The notes under the pieces are model-generated. The model was not told the DNA's origin. It did not search any database and worked only from the letters and a program-made list of their open reading frames with translations. Below, piece after piece: positions 13,402 to 14,269 of a stretch of DNA of 14,269 nucleotides. A program made the position numbers and the translations under genes. Origin of the DNA: Sergeia podlipaevii (Eukaryota; Euglenozoa; Kinetoplastea; Trypanosomatida; Trypanosomatidae). The stretch lies in assembly GCA_030849805.1 (NCBI GenBank), contig JASANZ010001766.1:1-14269 (forward strand), given 5' to 3'. Positions within the stretch are counted from its first letter, which is position 1, and the number at the start of each line of letters is the position of its first letter.

Positions 13402-14178
13402 TCACTCCACTGCCACAAACAGTCTTCTCGTGCCAACCACACCGACACCAGCGACCAGTGCACACGCCCCAATAGACATCCACATACGCGTTCGCTTCTG
13501 CCCTAATGTTTGCTCCGGGTAGTAGTACTCTGACGCCTCCGTACTTGTCTTCAAGATGGTTTTGTCATAGTTCAGTCTGTCTTTATTCTGAGCTACCTTT
13601 AGCCGAGGGGAGCGCACGTGTAGCGCCTCTGGGGAGAGATCTTCACCACTGAAGTAGCTTCGCGCCATGCGCGCGGCGGGTTTCTCCGGCTCCCTGCCCT
13701 CCATATCATCCTTGGCCGCTTTTCTGAGGTCGTCGTAGCCTTCTTCGCCAAAGTTGTGGTCGTAGAGGTTGCCTTGGAGCATATTTTTCTGTCGAAACAC
13801 CATCTTGTCTTCCAACTGGGTGGTTATTTTCTCAAAACTGCGATCAAACCGACCGTCTGCGGTTTGGTTTGGGTTCGGCTTGATTGCCTGCGGTCGGCGA
13901 CACACACGTGTTGCCCTGAGGAAGGAGCCACCACCGCCACCACCCCCAGCACCTCTGCTTTCTTCTCTTTGCCGTTTGTGTGCTATCTCACTGACACACT
14001 GAAACCCTCCAAGTAATGAAGATGAAGATGAAGAGAAGAACGACGACGACGATGGCAATAGCGAGACGACTAGCGTGCGGGTGGTGTACCTCGTAGCTGT
14101 CACGGGAAGAGCACTTTGCGCTCTACCGTAAAGATGACAGCTACGGGCTGAACTACACCGAAACTTTTCGCAAAGCAT
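13402..14178 (-). CDS. Hypothetical protein with one C-terminal membrane segment, possible mitochondrial membrane protein
   Basis: A 258-residue protein from the ATG at 14178. I do not recognise the family. Residues 1-40 are rich in Arg, Ser and Thr with only one acid, which resembles a mitochondrial presequence. Residues 43-54 are a Ser/Phe run and 77-84 a Gly run. From about residue 108 (DGRFDRSFEKITTQLEDK) to 230 the sequence is charged and ordered-looking, with a DHNFGEEGYDDLRK patch and a YYYPEQ patch. Residues 232-250 form a short moderately hydrophobic segment, MWMSIGACALVAGVGVVG, bracketed by Arg/Lys, followed by eight residues. That is the pattern of a tail anchor to the mitochondrial outer membrane, or of a single-pass inner-membrane protein if the presequence is real. 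A second possible start is M126 (13803), giving a 133-residue protein with only the ordered part. Confidence 0.75.
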   Translation of the reverse strand: MLCEKFRCSSARSCHLYGRAQSALPVTATRYTTRTLVVSLLPSSSSFFSSSSSSLLGGFQCVSEIAHKRQREESRGAGGGGGGGSFLRATRVCRRPQAIKPNPNQTADGRFDRSFEKITTQLEDKMVFRQKNMLQGNLYDHNFGEEGYDDLRKAAKDDMEGREPEKPAARMARSYFSGEDLSPEALHVRSPRLKVAQNKDRLNYDKTILKTSTEASEYYYPEQTLGQKRTRMWMSIGACALVAGVGVVGTRRLFVAVE

Positions 14179-14269
14179 GTGACGATTGATATAATATCAA
14201 TATGTTCTTAAATTCCTTTGCTACACACACAGAAAGGAGGATTTGGAGGAGGGAGGGAGGGAGGGAGGG
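14179..14269 (-). promoter_or_regulatory. Leader and trans-splice acceptor of the membrane-protein gene; (GGGA)n repeat
   Basis: On the minus strand, CCCT repeats (14269-14251) and CCTCCAAATCCTCCTTTCTGTGTGTGTAG form a pyrimidine tract with AG at 14222-14221. The leader would be 42 nt without an upstream ATG, which supports the start at 14178. On the plus strand, five GGG runs spaced by single A (14251-14269) match a G-quadruplex motif. Confidence 0.6.

Overview
The window looks like nuclear DNA of a trypanosomatid (kinetoplastid) protist; I cannot fix the genus. Five intronless protein genes all lie on the minus strand, so transcription runs right to left, as in a polycistronic unit. They are embedded in AT-rich, microsatellite-laden intergenic DNA. 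Upstream of each start the minus strand carries a long polypyrimidine tract followed by an AG, the usual layout for trans-splicing of a spliced leader. The coding regions are visibly richer in G+C than the spacers and have several long homopeptides (Ser, Ala, Gln, Asn, Pro). A casein kinase 1 and a PSP1-domain RNA-binding-type protein also fit this group.

Layout in transcription order (right to left): (1) 14178-13402, a 258-residue protein with a Ser/Gly-rich N-terminal half and one C-terminal membrane segment, not recognised. (2) 12184-10637, a 515-residue Q/N-rich protein with a RicT/PSP1-type core and an RGG-like tail. (3) A 2.3-kb spacer without a convincing gene. (4) 8305-5474, a large low-complexity protein with a cupin/JmjC-like signature near the C-terminus. 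(5) 4795-2567, a protein with a thioredoxin-like N-terminus and a UBX domain, probably a cofactor of the p97/VCP segregase. (6) 1763-705, a casein kinase 1 catalytic subunit with all key residues. The left edge (about 30-110) probably holds the trans-splice signal of the next gene, outside the window.

The genes show no shared pathway; co-transcription without shared function is normal in trypanosomatids. Control is probably post-transcriptional, and several UTR features are noted (an AU-rich element, an upstream mini-ORF, AT hairpins, leaders free of upstream AUGs). I found no rRNA, convincing tRNA or snoRNA, no mobile element and no CRISPR. The most interesting points are the altered p97-contact loop of the UBX domain, the missing metal-site histidine in the cupin-like domain, a possible internal trans-splice site in the first gene that would change its targeting, and the unassigned block in the UBX protein. 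I do not see clear evidence of a wholly new system.
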